Assembly (NCBI GenBank): GCA_947498505.1
Contig: CANMKG010000001.1
Span: 950,407-1,014,406 of the forward strand
From: an uncultured Maribacter sp.
GTDB lineage: Bacteria > Bacteroidota > Bacteroidia > Flavobacteriales > Flavobacteriaceae
Direction of reading: 5' to 3'
DNA: 64,000 bases
The position numbers and the translations under genes are program-made. The notes under the pieces are model-generated. The model did not search any database and was not told where the DNA came from. It worked only from the letters and a program-made list of their open reading frames with translations. Shown here piece by piece: positions 57,301 through 64,000 of the stretch; position 1 is the stretch's first letter, and each line of letters starts with the position of its first letter.

Positions 57301-58437
57301 ATAGTTTCCAAACTCGGTGTGGATCATATTTATGGTACTACAGAGCATATGAACAAAATTTTTGTGGATAGCCTACAACGTCACCATAATGTATGTGATG
57401 GGTGTTTTAAAACCATATATACTTTAAGTACACAAATTGCTTTAGAAAAACAGATTCCTTTTATTGTAACGGGACTGTCCCGAGGTCAATTTTTTGAAAC
57501 CAGACTAACTGAAGAGTTGTTTTGGGATGAAAATGTTGATGTTGCGGAAATTGATAATACAATTCTTCAGGCTAGAAAATTGTATCATCAAGAAGATGAT
57601 GCTGTAAAAACACTTTTAGACACTTCTGCCTTTAAAAATGATGATACTTTTGAAAAAGTTCAATTTGTAGATTTTTACAGATACAGCGATGTTAGTCTTG
57701 AGGAGATGATAAGATTTCTTGAAGAAAAAATCGGATGGAAAAGACCAACAGATACAGGGCGCTCTACCAACTGTCTAATTAATCAACTTGGGATTTATGT
57801 TCACAAAAAACAAAAAGGATATAGCAACTATTCATTTCCGTATAGTTGGGATGTTCGTATGGGGCATAAAACTCGACAAGAAACATTGGATGAGATTAAC
57901 GAGTATATCTACGAAGATGAAGTAAAAAAAATAATGAAAGAAATAGGTTACGAAGAACCTATGGAAAGTGAAATGAATCAACAGCGTTTGGTTGGTTACT
58001 ACACTGGTAAATCTAGAATACCATCAAAGGAAATAGTAAATCATTTAAAAAAGGAGTTACCTAATTATATGATTCCTTCGCATTTTAAATATGTTGAAGA
58101 ACTTCCATTAACACGTAACGGAAAAGTGGACAAAAAGGTTCTTAAAAATTTAAGTTTAACACAACTAGATTTAGATACTCCTTTTGTTCAACCTGATGGA
58201 GAAATTGAAGAACTTATTGCTAAAATATGGCAAGAAGTACTAAACCTAAAACAAGTAGGCTCCCGAGACGACTTTATTGCTTTAGGTGGTCATTCCTTAG
58301 CTGCAATTAGAGTTACAGCTAGGATAAATGAAGAAATAGAGCTTAATATTCCTCTTAACAAAGTATTTGAGCTACCAACAATTTCTGAATACGCTAGTTA
58401 TCTTGAAAACACTTTAATGGAGTTATTAAATGACTAA
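54313..58437 (+). CDS. NRPS C-A-T with a PP-loop ATPase inserted in the adenylation domain
   Basis: This 1374-residue protein has a condensation domain with HHLITD at 134-139. The adenylation core carries YTSGSTGNPKGVS, Asp644 in GFDLTVTS, and NEYGPTEATVGC. The small C-terminal subdomain of the A domain is split: after SAVVLVEG a stretch of about 345 residues (about 880-1224) intervenes before QQRLVGYYTG and the final NGKVDKK. The insert has CTECG at 893-897, CHVC, the PP-loop SGGKDS at 957-962 and a later CDGC, like N-acetyl sugar amidotransferase/WbpG ATPases. The carrier Ser is 1328. The pocket code DLTKIGEVGK is close to that of Asn. No TE is present, so the product passes on. Confidence 0.9.
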   Translation: MKITNQTFNLTKNQALLWAGQQLNPESPLYNVPYAFEIDGELDTSIFNEAFQKLLNTVEVLRTVFLVENGIPKQYITDSYNYNIELFDNQHNEQEIANFLVKRSQKKFDLSKSLFDTVLIKHHQTKYTWYLNIHHLITDATSSTILFSLMSDIYSGIKNSEAIIVANNEKPFKDYIAFENNIPPSKAINYWKEKVKPFIETPALFGNKKKTLNTKSKRTSITLNASVVSKIKVLTKNPEYRSWTEHLSIFNIFSTVLFAYLYRVSGQKNIAIGAPVHNRSNPEFKNAVGLLMEIFPITAEISENETFSSLLKRIRIESNEFLKYAETGTSSPEVSRSFNTVFNYIHSTFGNFDGIPTKTNWIHPEHCDPAHHLRFHVYDMDNTGEMELVFDANEDVFDTNTITQIPNQFRRILNSMLLDVNSPIEKASLVNSEDELVLNGEKVLYKANSIVELFQQNVITKPNNIAIEYGELNLTFKELDNQVNQLANYLSKNNVKQGDKIALHFYRSSNYIISLLAVLKVGGTYIPIASDQPKTRISFIISNAKCSLILTESSLTKNLDNVTIPVLDVQKNNEAICLEKIANPDTKLTANHVAYILYTSGSTGNPKGVSISSRALVNYISWAKSYYEVTEKSIFPLFTSIGFDLTVTSTLLPLISGGKLVIYKEPAFGPDIALFQVLGANKVNTIKLTPSHLQFLKGRDLGGSQLKTLIVGGEDFKTELAQSIQKQFQNKVEIFNEYGPTEATVGCIVSKYNTEKHTDSSIPIGKPIHNVEAYILDSFKNKVPNGVIGELYIGGQGLAEGYVELPELSNQKFVQNPFNENSKIYHTGDLVRLNTNGELEYLGRVDEQIKLRGFRIELSDIESNISTLSEIENSAVVLVEGKKVIPENEVINCTECGLPSNYPSTDFDNNGVCHVCNAFKSYKEKAQRYFKTENELKTLLTSVKGKNPNYDCISLLSGGKDSTYILAQLIEMGMKVLAFTLDNGYISDQAKQNIDNIVSKLGVDHIYGTTEHMNKIFVDSLQRHHNVCDGCFKTIYTLSTQIALEKQIPFIVTGLSRGQFFETRLTEELFWDENVDVAEIDNTILQARKLYHQEDDAVKTLLDTSAFKNDDTFEKVQFVDFYRYSDVSLEEMIRFLEEKIGWKRPTDTGRSTNCLINQLGIYVHKKQKGYSNYSFPYSWDVRMGHKTRQETLDEINEYIYEDEVKKIMKEIGYEEPMESEMNQQRLVGYYTGKSRIPSKEIVNHLKKELPNYMIPSHFKYVEELPLTRNGKVDKKVLKNLSLTQLDLDTPFVQPDGEIEELIAKIWQEVLNLKQVGSRDDFIALGGHSLAAIRVTARINEEIELNIPLNKVFELPTISEYASYLENTLMELLND

Positions 58438-58467
58438 AAGAGTTTAAAAATTGAATAGATTAATTCA

Positions 58468-58920
58468 ATGAAAAAAGGGTTAACAAATGGCTTGAAGCCA
58501 AAAATCATTAAATACATGGCTATGCTCATAAGCATGTGCTATGTGTTAAGCCCTATCCAAAAACAAGTTGGCACCCTAATGCATTTTGTTTCACATCAGT
58601 TAGAAATGCCACACTATGTATTAAACCATGAAAATGAATCTGAAAAGAAAAATCATAAACACAAAATAAATATCGTAGAACACGAACACTCCTTTATTGA
58701 CATTGTTACCACTTTTCTGAAACACTCTTGTGAAGGAGATTCAGAGAACTCCAATCTCAACAAAGGTGAATGGGATAAACACTTTAATGAATCTAATTTT
58801 TATCTTTCCATAAACACAGTACTCGTTTCTAAAAAAACTTTTGGCTTTACAGAAAATAATAACATAAAAGAATTTTTCAAAAAACGAAATAGGCCCCCAC
58901 AACTTCACTCCCCTGTTTAA
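58468..58920 (+). CDS. Small His-rich secreted or membrane-anchored protein
   Basis: This 150-residue protein has a hydrophobic segment (about residues 14-31, KYMAMLISMCYVLS) that could be a signal anchor. After it, the sequence is rich in His (HFVSHQLEMPHYVLNHENESEK in parts, NHKHK, EHEHS and KHSCEG), a pattern typical of metal-binding proteins, and ends PPQLHSPV. I do not recognise a named family. It sits between the NRPS and the TonB receptor, with 30 bases after the NRPS stop, so it likely binds or passes on the metal in the periplasm. This role is inference. Confidence 0.7.
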   Translation: MKKGLTNGLKPKIIKYMAMLISMCYVLSPIQKQVGTLMHFVSHQLEMPHYVLNHENESEKKNHKHKINIVEHEHSFIDIVTTFLKHSCEGDSENSNLNKGEWDKHFNESNFYLSINTVLVSKKTFGFTENNNIKEFFKKRNRPPQLHSPV

Positions 58921-59046
58921 ACCTTTTTAATACAAAATAACAATTAGAGTTTAAACTTCCTTTTTCCTAAAACATATTCAAACATTTTGGTTAATAAACA
59001 ACGTCATTAGTTGTATGCCATATGTTTTATTTCAAAAACAAACAAA

Positions 59047-61278
59047 ATGAAAAATTTAATACGCTTAATCACTTTATTGGGATTCGTGAGCATTGTAAAC
59101 GCTCATGAAATAACGGGTACAATAGTTTCAGACGACCAAACACCTCTTGAAGGTGTTGGTATATATAACAAAACAACAGGGGGATATACCTACTCCAACG
59201 TATCTGGTTATTTTGAACTAGATGATATTTCCTTGGGAGATATTATTCTTTTCAATAGTCTAGGGTATATAAATCAAGAATTGACTATTACAGAATCTAA
59301 TTTAAACAGTACCGTAAAAATTGTTCTTGTAGAATCTGCAGTTTCTTTGGATCAAGTAATACTTGTTTCTAAGGTAAACACTTTAAGTAACATTGTTAAC
59401 TTAGACGTTAAAGTAAGTCCAGTAAAATCTTCACAGGAAATTCTTAGAAAAGTTCCTGGACTAATTATTGGTCAACATGCTGGTGGTGGAAAGGCAGAGC
59501 AAATATTTTTAAGAGGTTTTGATATTGATCACGGTACTGATATTGCTATAAATGTTGACGGATTGCCGGTCAACATGGTTTCTCATGCACACGGACAAGG
59601 GTATGCGGACATGCATTTTATAATTCCGGAAACCATAGATAATATTGACTTTGGTAAGGGTTCATATTACGCCGAAAAGGGTAATTTTAATACGGCAGGA
59701 TATGTAGATCTAAAAACTAAAGAAGTCATAGATGACAACTTAATATCTTTAGAAGCTGGCCAGTTTAATACGCTAAGGGCACTATCAATGTTTAAATTGA
59801 CAGAAAGTGACAATAGCAATGCTTATGTTGCCTCTGAATTGGTACTAACCGATGGTGCTTTTGATTCTCCTCAAAATTTTAATAGACTAAATATTATGGG
59901 GAGATACAACTTTAATAATCGAGAAAACCAAAATTTAAGTGTTACACTCTCTCATTTTCAAAGTAAATGGGATGCATCTGGACAAATACCGGTTCGCTCA
60001 GTTAACGACGGTACTATAGGTCGTTTTGGTGCTATTGATGACACTGAGGGAGGAAATACAAGTAGATCAAACTTTTGGGTAAACCATACCAAACAAATTG
60101 ATGAGCATACTAAACTTACCTCTAAAGCTTTTGTTTCGAAATATGATTTTGAACTATTTTCTAACTTTACATTCTTCTTAGAAGACCCCGTAAATGCAGA
60201 TCAAATTCATCAAAAAGAAGATAGAACCATTCTTGGAGCTGAAACTAAATACCAACGTACCATACATATTGGAGATCACGACTCTCAATTAAAATATGAA
60301 ACAGGTGTAGGTTTTAGATATGATGATGTAAATGATGTTCAATTATCCAGAACAAAAAACAGAAAAGAATTATTAGAAAGACTTGCTTATGGTAATGTTG
60401 ATGAGCTCAATGGTTATGGCTTTTTTAATCTAACTTATAAAAAAAACAAATGGACAATTAACCCTGGTTTACGATTAGATTATTTTAAGTTTGATTATGA
60501 GAATTTACTATCGGAAGCATATGACAATCAAAGTGAAAATAAAGTTTTTGTCGGACCCAAACTAAATGTCGTTTTTGGAGCTTCAGACAAACTACAGTTA
60601 TTTGCGAAAACAGGTATTGGCTATCATTCTAATGATTCTAGAGTTGTAACAGCTAACAATGGTAAAGAAATACTTCCCTTAGCCTATTCAGGTGATTTAG
60701 GTATAATTTTAAAGCCTGCAAAAAAATTAATTGTTAACGCTGCCTTATGGTCGCTATTTTTAGATCAAGAGTTTGTTTACGTTGGTGATGCTGGTATAGT
60801 GGAACCAAGTGGAAAAACTAAACGTTATGGTGTAGACTTTGGCGCTAGATATCAGCTAACAGATTGGATGTTTGTTAATGCAGATATCAATTACACATAT
60901 GCGCGAAGCAGTGAAGAACCAAGCGGACAGGATTACATACCATTGTCTCCAGACTTAACATCTTCCGGTGGGTTATCCATAAAGGATATCAAGAATTTTT
61001 CTGGAAGTTTAAATTATAGATACATAAAGGATAGACCAGCAAACGAAGACAATTCTATTGTTGCAGAAGGTTATTTTGTTACTGATTTTAATCTAAACTA
61101 CACTTGTAACAATTGGACCTTTGGAGTAATTGTTGAAAATCTTCTTAATACGGAATGGAATGAAACGCAATTTGCAACAGAGAGTAGATTGTTTAATGAA
61201 GTAAATTCTGTTGAGGAAATTCACTTTACACCCGGAACTCCTTTTTATGTAAGAGGAAAAGTTTCGGTAAAATTTTAA
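59047..61278 (+). CDS. TonB-dependent receptor, probable metal-chelate importer
   Basis: This 743-residue outer-membrane receptor has a signal peptide (MKNLIRLITLLGFVSIVNA), a carboxypeptidase-like regulatory domain (about 20-100), a plug domain with LRKVPGLIIGQHAGGGKAEQ and FLRGFDIDHGTDIAINVDGLP, a His-rich loop (SHAHGQGYADMHF), and a beta barrel ending in Phe (KVSVKF). It lacks the LDEVV.GYG of SusC-type receptors, which fits small-chelate rather than glycan transport. The start is the ATG at 59047 rather than 59011, because it gives a proper signal. It is the last gene of the plus NRPS operon. Confidence 0.9.
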   Translation: MKNLIRLITLLGFVSIVNAHEITGTIVSDDQTPLEGVGIYNKTTGGYTYSNVSGYFELDDISLGDIILFNSLGYINQELTITESNLNSTVKIVLVESAVSLDQVILVSKVNTLSNIVNLDVKVSPVKSSQEILRKVPGLIIGQHAGGGKAEQIFLRGFDIDHGTDIAINVDGLPVNMVSHAHGQGYADMHFIIPETIDNIDFGKGSYYAEKGNFNTAGYVDLKTKEVIDDNLISLEAGQFNTLRALSMFKLTESDNSNAYVASELVLTDGAFDSPQNFNRLNIMGRYNFNNRENQNLSVTLSHFQSKWDASGQIPVRSVNDGTIGRFGAIDDTEGGNTSRSNFWVNHTKQIDEHTKLTSKAFVSKYDFELFSNFTFFLEDPVNADQIHQKEDRTILGAETKYQRTIHIGDHDSQLKYETGVGFRYDDVNDVQLSRTKNRKELLERLAYGNVDELNGYGFFNLTYKKNKWTINPGLRLDYFKFDYENLLSEAYDNQSENKVFVGPKLNVVFGASDKLQLFAKTGIGYHSNDSRVVTANNGKEILPLAYSGDLGIILKPAKKLIVNAALWSLFLDQEFVYVGDAGIVEPSGKTKRYGVDFGARYQLTDWMFVNADINYTYARSSEEPSGQDYIPLSPDLTSSGGLSIKDIKNFSGSLNYRYIKDRPANEDNSIVAEGYFVTDFNLNYTCNNWTFGVIVENLLNTEWNETQFATESRLFNEVNSVEEIHFTPGTPFYVRGKVSVKF

Positions 61279-61658
61279 ACAATTTTACCTTCCTCAGTTT
61301 TGGGGTATAGCATATTAAGTTCTTCGAACTGTTTATGTATTAGTTGTTTTTCAGCTAAACTAAAGGTTCGTTGCTCAAACCATTCGTGAACTCTAATTTT
61401 AGCATTTTCTAATTGGGCTTCACGAATGGCTTTTAATGATACTTTATGCCAATGCTTACCATAATCCCTTGCAACCGAATACCCGACATCTTCCATGATA
61501 AAAGACTCCCTAGGCTTATTTACAAGCCTAACTCCGTTTTTTAAAACTGCAAGTGTTTTTGTTAATCTTTCGACTTCAGAAAAAGAATATCTTGCAAAAT
61601 CAGCAAAACCATCTCTTTTAACAGTATATACTTTATCACCAACTTTTAGTAAATCCAT
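61275..61658 (-). CDS. Uncharacterised flavobacterial protein
   Basis: This 127-residue protein starts at the ATG at 61656-61658 (MDLLKVGDKVYTVKRDGF). A longer open frame upstream adds a hydrophobic stretch that looks like translated promoter. The N-terminal half is beta-rich (KVYTVKRD, then LAVLKNGVRLV) and the C-terminal half is helical, with GKHWHKVSLKAIREAQ. No family is recognised. It ends tail-to-tail with the TonB receptor, overlapping by 4 bases. Confidence 0.65.
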   Translation of the reverse strand: MDLLKVGDKVYTVKRDGFADFARYSFSEVERLTKTLAVLKNGVRLVNKPRESFIMEDVGYSVARDYGKHWHKVSLKAIREAQLENAKIRVHEWFEQRTFSLAEKQLIHKQFEELNMLYPKTEEGKIV

Positions 61659-61871
61659 AAACAATTTTAATGCTGGCAAAAATAAATTTACAAGGAATAT
61701 AAAAAACATATGTACCCGAATAATTATGAACATTTTTGATTATGATAATAAAAACAAAAGATTTTTTTAATTAGACATATGAAATCCATTATTTTTAACC
61801 TAATGCTATATATACTCCCTTTATTTATTACTTTGCAACTCTTTTGCCACTAAAGCACATCTTTAACCATT

Positions 61872-62612
61872 ATGTTTAGCATTTTTAAGAAAAAAAAGTT
61901 TCTTGTTGATTATTTAGAAGGGTTTATTGATATTCATAATCATATACTTCCAGGAATAGATGATGGTTCAAAAAGCACTGAAGATTCTATTTCTATGCTT
62001 AAAACTTTTGGAGAATTTGGAGTTAAGAACTTTGTTGCAACTCCTCATATTATGGATAATTATTATCCCAATACTCCCGAAACCATAAATAAAGCCTTTC
62101 TTTTACTTAAAAATAGTTTAGTAGAAAATGATATGACTGATGTTTCTTTTGAAGCTGCTGCAGAACATATGATTGATGGCAATTTTGATACTATTCTTAA
62201 AAACAAAACAATAATGCCTTTAAAAAAAAGGTACCTTTTGGTGGAAATGTCATATTTACAACCATCTATTAATTTTAAAGAAGCTATTGAAGATATTGCT
62301 AGTGCTCAGTATTTTCCCATTTTGGCTCACCCAGAAAGGTATGTGTATTTGCATAATAGACTAAAAAAGCATCAAAAAAATAAAAACAGAGGTATTCTTT
62401 TTCAATTAAATTTATTATCCGTAGGTGGTTATTACGGAAAAGATGTACAACAAAGCGCTATTAGGTTATTAGATAACAACTTAATAGATTTTGTTGCTTC
62501 AGATGTTCATAACATGAATCAGTTAAATGAACTTAAAAACTTACAGCTTTCCCCTAAAATAATAGAGAAGCTCCAACCTATTATTGAAAATACGGTTGAA
62601 GCTTTCACTTAA
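61872..62612 (+). CDS. CpsB/YwqE-like tyrosine-protein phosphatase (PHP fold)
   Basis: This 246-residue enzyme of the PHP family has the metal-binding sets FIDIHNHILPGIDDGS near residue 19, ATPHIM near residue 59, and ILAHPERYVYL, with a final ASDVHN. CpsB/YwqE enzymes are manganese-dependent phosphatases that act on tyrosine kinases controlling capsule or exopolysaccharide synthesis. No kinase or capsule gene adjoins it here. The gene is a single unit on the plus strand, preceded by a near-match promoter box (TTACTTTG at 61828-61835). Confidence 0.88.
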   Translation: MFSIFKKKKFLVDYLEGFIDIHNHILPGIDDGSKSTEDSISMLKTFGEFGVKNFVATPHIMDNYYPNTPETINKAFLLLKNSLVENDMTDVSFEAAAEHMIDGNFDTILKNKTIMPLKKRYLLVEMSYLQPSINFKEAIEDIASAQYFPILAHPERYVYLHNRLKKHQKNKNRGILFQLNLLSVGGYYGKDVQQSAIRLLDNNLIDFVASDVHNMNQLNELKNLQLSPKIIEKLQPIIENTVEAFT

Positions 62613-62626
62613 TTTTTTTAGTATCC

Positions 62627-64000
62627 TTATCTTTTAACAATTAGTCGGTGTACATCTACTCCTCCTTTTGAACTTATTAATTGTAAACTATAAACTCCAT
62701 CTTGTAAGTTCTCAACATCTACAATAACACTAGTTCCATTACTATTAATTTCGCTTCCTGTTAATCTTGAAATCAATCTCGCGGTTTCATCAAATATTCT
62801 AAGCTCTGAAATTTGAATAGAATTATCAGAAATTACTATTTCGACACTTGAACTTGCTGGGTTAGGAAATAGCATTGTTTCAAATGTTCCATTTATGTTA
62901 TTTTCCGATGGAGAATCTGTATCATTTTCCTCATTACTTTTCGCAAAACCACCTAAAGTTACAGGAGAAACTTCGATTCCAGAAATTTTAGGAAATTCAA
63001 CCACAGAAGTTAATGTTATTGTCAAATTCCCATCTGCAACGTTTATGTTTGAAAAATTCTCGCTTATGGCAGTTGCACTACCGCCTGCAGCAGACACTAT
63101 ATCGTAATTATTAAGAGTATGCTGTCCATTTTCAATGTCAATATCAAAAACCCTAGAACCAACTCCTCCTGAAGAACCTAGACCAGGAACACCATAAAAA
63201 ATTTCAGCGAAGAATAAATTCAAATTATAATTTCCTGTCAACACAGGTATTTCATAAACAATCGTTCCAGATGTGGAGAATCTCTCCGTTTGATATAATT
63301 CATCATTAGCTGTATTGGCAATTGCAATCACACTAGTAAAAGGAGAACCTTGAACAAAATGTTGATCACTACTCCAGTCATTTCCATCTAAAACTAAGGC
63401 TGGCCCTCCAGAATTAATTCTTATTACATCTTGAATTGCTTGGCTAGTAATTGTTACATCTACTTCATCAAAACCTGTATCTCCTTCATCATCCGTAACG
63501 GTAAGTCTAAAGGTATAGCTACCCTCTCCCAAATTACTCGCAGTAAGACTTGAAGTATCTTCTCCACTTAATGTCGCTGCACTTGGTCCACTCTCCTGTG
63601 TCCATGCATAACCAACTACACTTCCTCCATCTGGGTCACTTGCTGTTCCATTCAATACAATACTACTGGTGGGTAAAGTAATATTCTCATCGGAACCTGC
63701 TTCCACAACGGGTGGTTGAGGACCTACATTACACGTAACGTCAACACCTCCAAAACCTGCTGGAGTAGTTCCTGTTTGAGTAACATATATCTTATCTAAT
63801 CCTGCTCCATCCTCACGATGTGCAAACTCTATTGTATTTAATCCATTTGCCAAATCAAACGTTACAAATACGGTTTGACTTTCTTTATCATGTACCTGAT
63901 GCCAACTAAAATTACTACTCCCTGGTATTAAATTCCATCTGTTCCATGCTCCTCCATTGGCTCGTACCCAAAAGCTATCATCTTCTCCTGATGGTGTTCT
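62627..64000 (-). CDS. Secreted PKD-malectin protein with type IX secretion tail (partial)
   Basis: The frame is open to the right window edge, so only the last 457 residues are seen and the N-terminus lies beyond. In order: a beta-sandwich piece like a carbohydrate-binding module (SFWVRANGGAWNRW), a PKD domain (VEAGSDENITLP, then GSYTFRLTVTDDEG), a malectin-like domain (INSGGPALVLDGNDWSSD to FPKISGIEVSP), and a C-terminal sorting domain (MLFPNPASSSVEI to LIVKR). The tail directs export by the T9SS to the cell surface. The missing part probably holds a catalytic domain, perhaps for polysaccharide degradation. An internal TTG at 63853 is not the true start. Confidence 0.88.
   Translation of the reverse strand, partial: RTPSGEDDSFWVRANGGAWNRWNLIPGSSNFSWHQVHDKESQTVFVTFDLANGLNTIEFAHREDGAGLDKIYVTQTGTTPAGFGGVDVTCNVGPQPPVVEAGSDENITLPTSSIVLNGTASDPDGGSVVGYAWTQESGPSAATLSGEDTSSLTASNLGEGSYTFRLTVTDDEGDTGFDEVDVTITSQAIQDVIRINSGGPALVLDGNDWSSDQHFVQGSPFTSVIAIANTANDELYQTERFSTSGTIVYEIPVLTGNYNLNLFFAEIFYGVPGLGSSGGVGSRVFDIDIENGQHTLNNYDIVSAAGGSATAISENFSNINVADGNLTITLTSVVEFPKISGIEVSPVTLGGFAKSNEENDTDSPSENNINGTFETMLFPNPASSSVEIVISDNSIQISELRIFDETARLISRLTGSEINSNGTSVIVDVENLQDGVYSLQLISSKGGVDVHRLIVKR

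Noticed and set aside
63851..63853. TTG at 63851-63853 as the start of the PKD-malectin protein
   Set aside because: The same frame stays open to the window end and encodes more of a beta-sandwich domain, so the start lies outside the window.
1..64000. CRISPR arrays, prophage, rRNA operons, intact insertion sequences
   Set aside because: I found no regularly spaced repeats, integrase or transposase genes with intact motifs, phage structural genes or rRNA sequence in the window.

Overview
The window is a chromosomal segment of a marine-type member of the Flavobacteriaceae (Bacteroidota). The evidence is low GC content, Bacteroidota promoters of the TTTG / TAnnTTTG type, gliding genes gldF and gldG, a hybrid two-component (HTCS) regulator, a type IX secretion tail, DUF4290, and CAZymes (GH110, GH117, GH27, GH29, GH2) typical of algal or animal galactan and fucan degradation. 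No CRISPR array, intact insertion sequence, rRNA or phage module is visible.

Bases 1-10050 are mostly housekeeping: a VOC protein, a pirin, murA with DUF4290, DUF493, an AAA ATPase with recQ and fmt, an HU protein, YqgE/AlgH, a class IV aminotransferase, a START-like protein and tRNA-Met(CAT). Bases 10050-29750 are a carbohydrate-utilisation island on the minus strand: GH2, a DUF5107-TPR protein, an MFS sugar porter, GH27, a graveyard of SusC, GH29 and sulfatase fragments, GH110, an intact GH29 and an HTCS regulator. Two near-identical direct repeats bracket it, the left one touching the 3' end of the tRNA. Each repeat folds as a hairpin, and one stem pair differs between copies by a compensatory change. 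No intact SusC/SusD pair is present.

Bases 29750-46440 return to core functions: a PKD lipoprotein, a CBS/DUF294 protein with a DnaQ-like exonuclease, purC, phoH, a SAM hydroxide adenosyltransferase, gldF-gldG, dnaN, mnmE, a ComEC-like metallo-beta-lactamase protein and a GH117 lipoprotein.

Bases 46454-61278 form the most unusual region, two divergent transcription units. The minus unit runs HupE/UreJ-like membrane protein, NRPS (C-A-T-TE), UGT-type glycosyltransferase and Sfp-type phosphopantetheinyl transferase. The plus unit runs a stand-alone carrier protein, a second NRPS (C-A-T), a His-rich small protein and a TonB-dependent receptor. In the second NRPS the adenylation domain is interrupted near its C-terminus by a PP-loop ATPase with paired cysteines, resembling N-acetyl sugar amidotransferases, and its hand-derived specificity code (DLTKIGEVGK) is nearly that of Asn-activating domains. 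I infer a small, possibly glycosylated peptide made by two modules and tied to metal uptake, meaning a candidate new metallophore pathway. The window ends with a flavobacterial protein of unknown function, a CpsB/YwqE-like phosphatase, and the C-terminal part of a secreted PKD-malectin protein with a type IX sorting tail.
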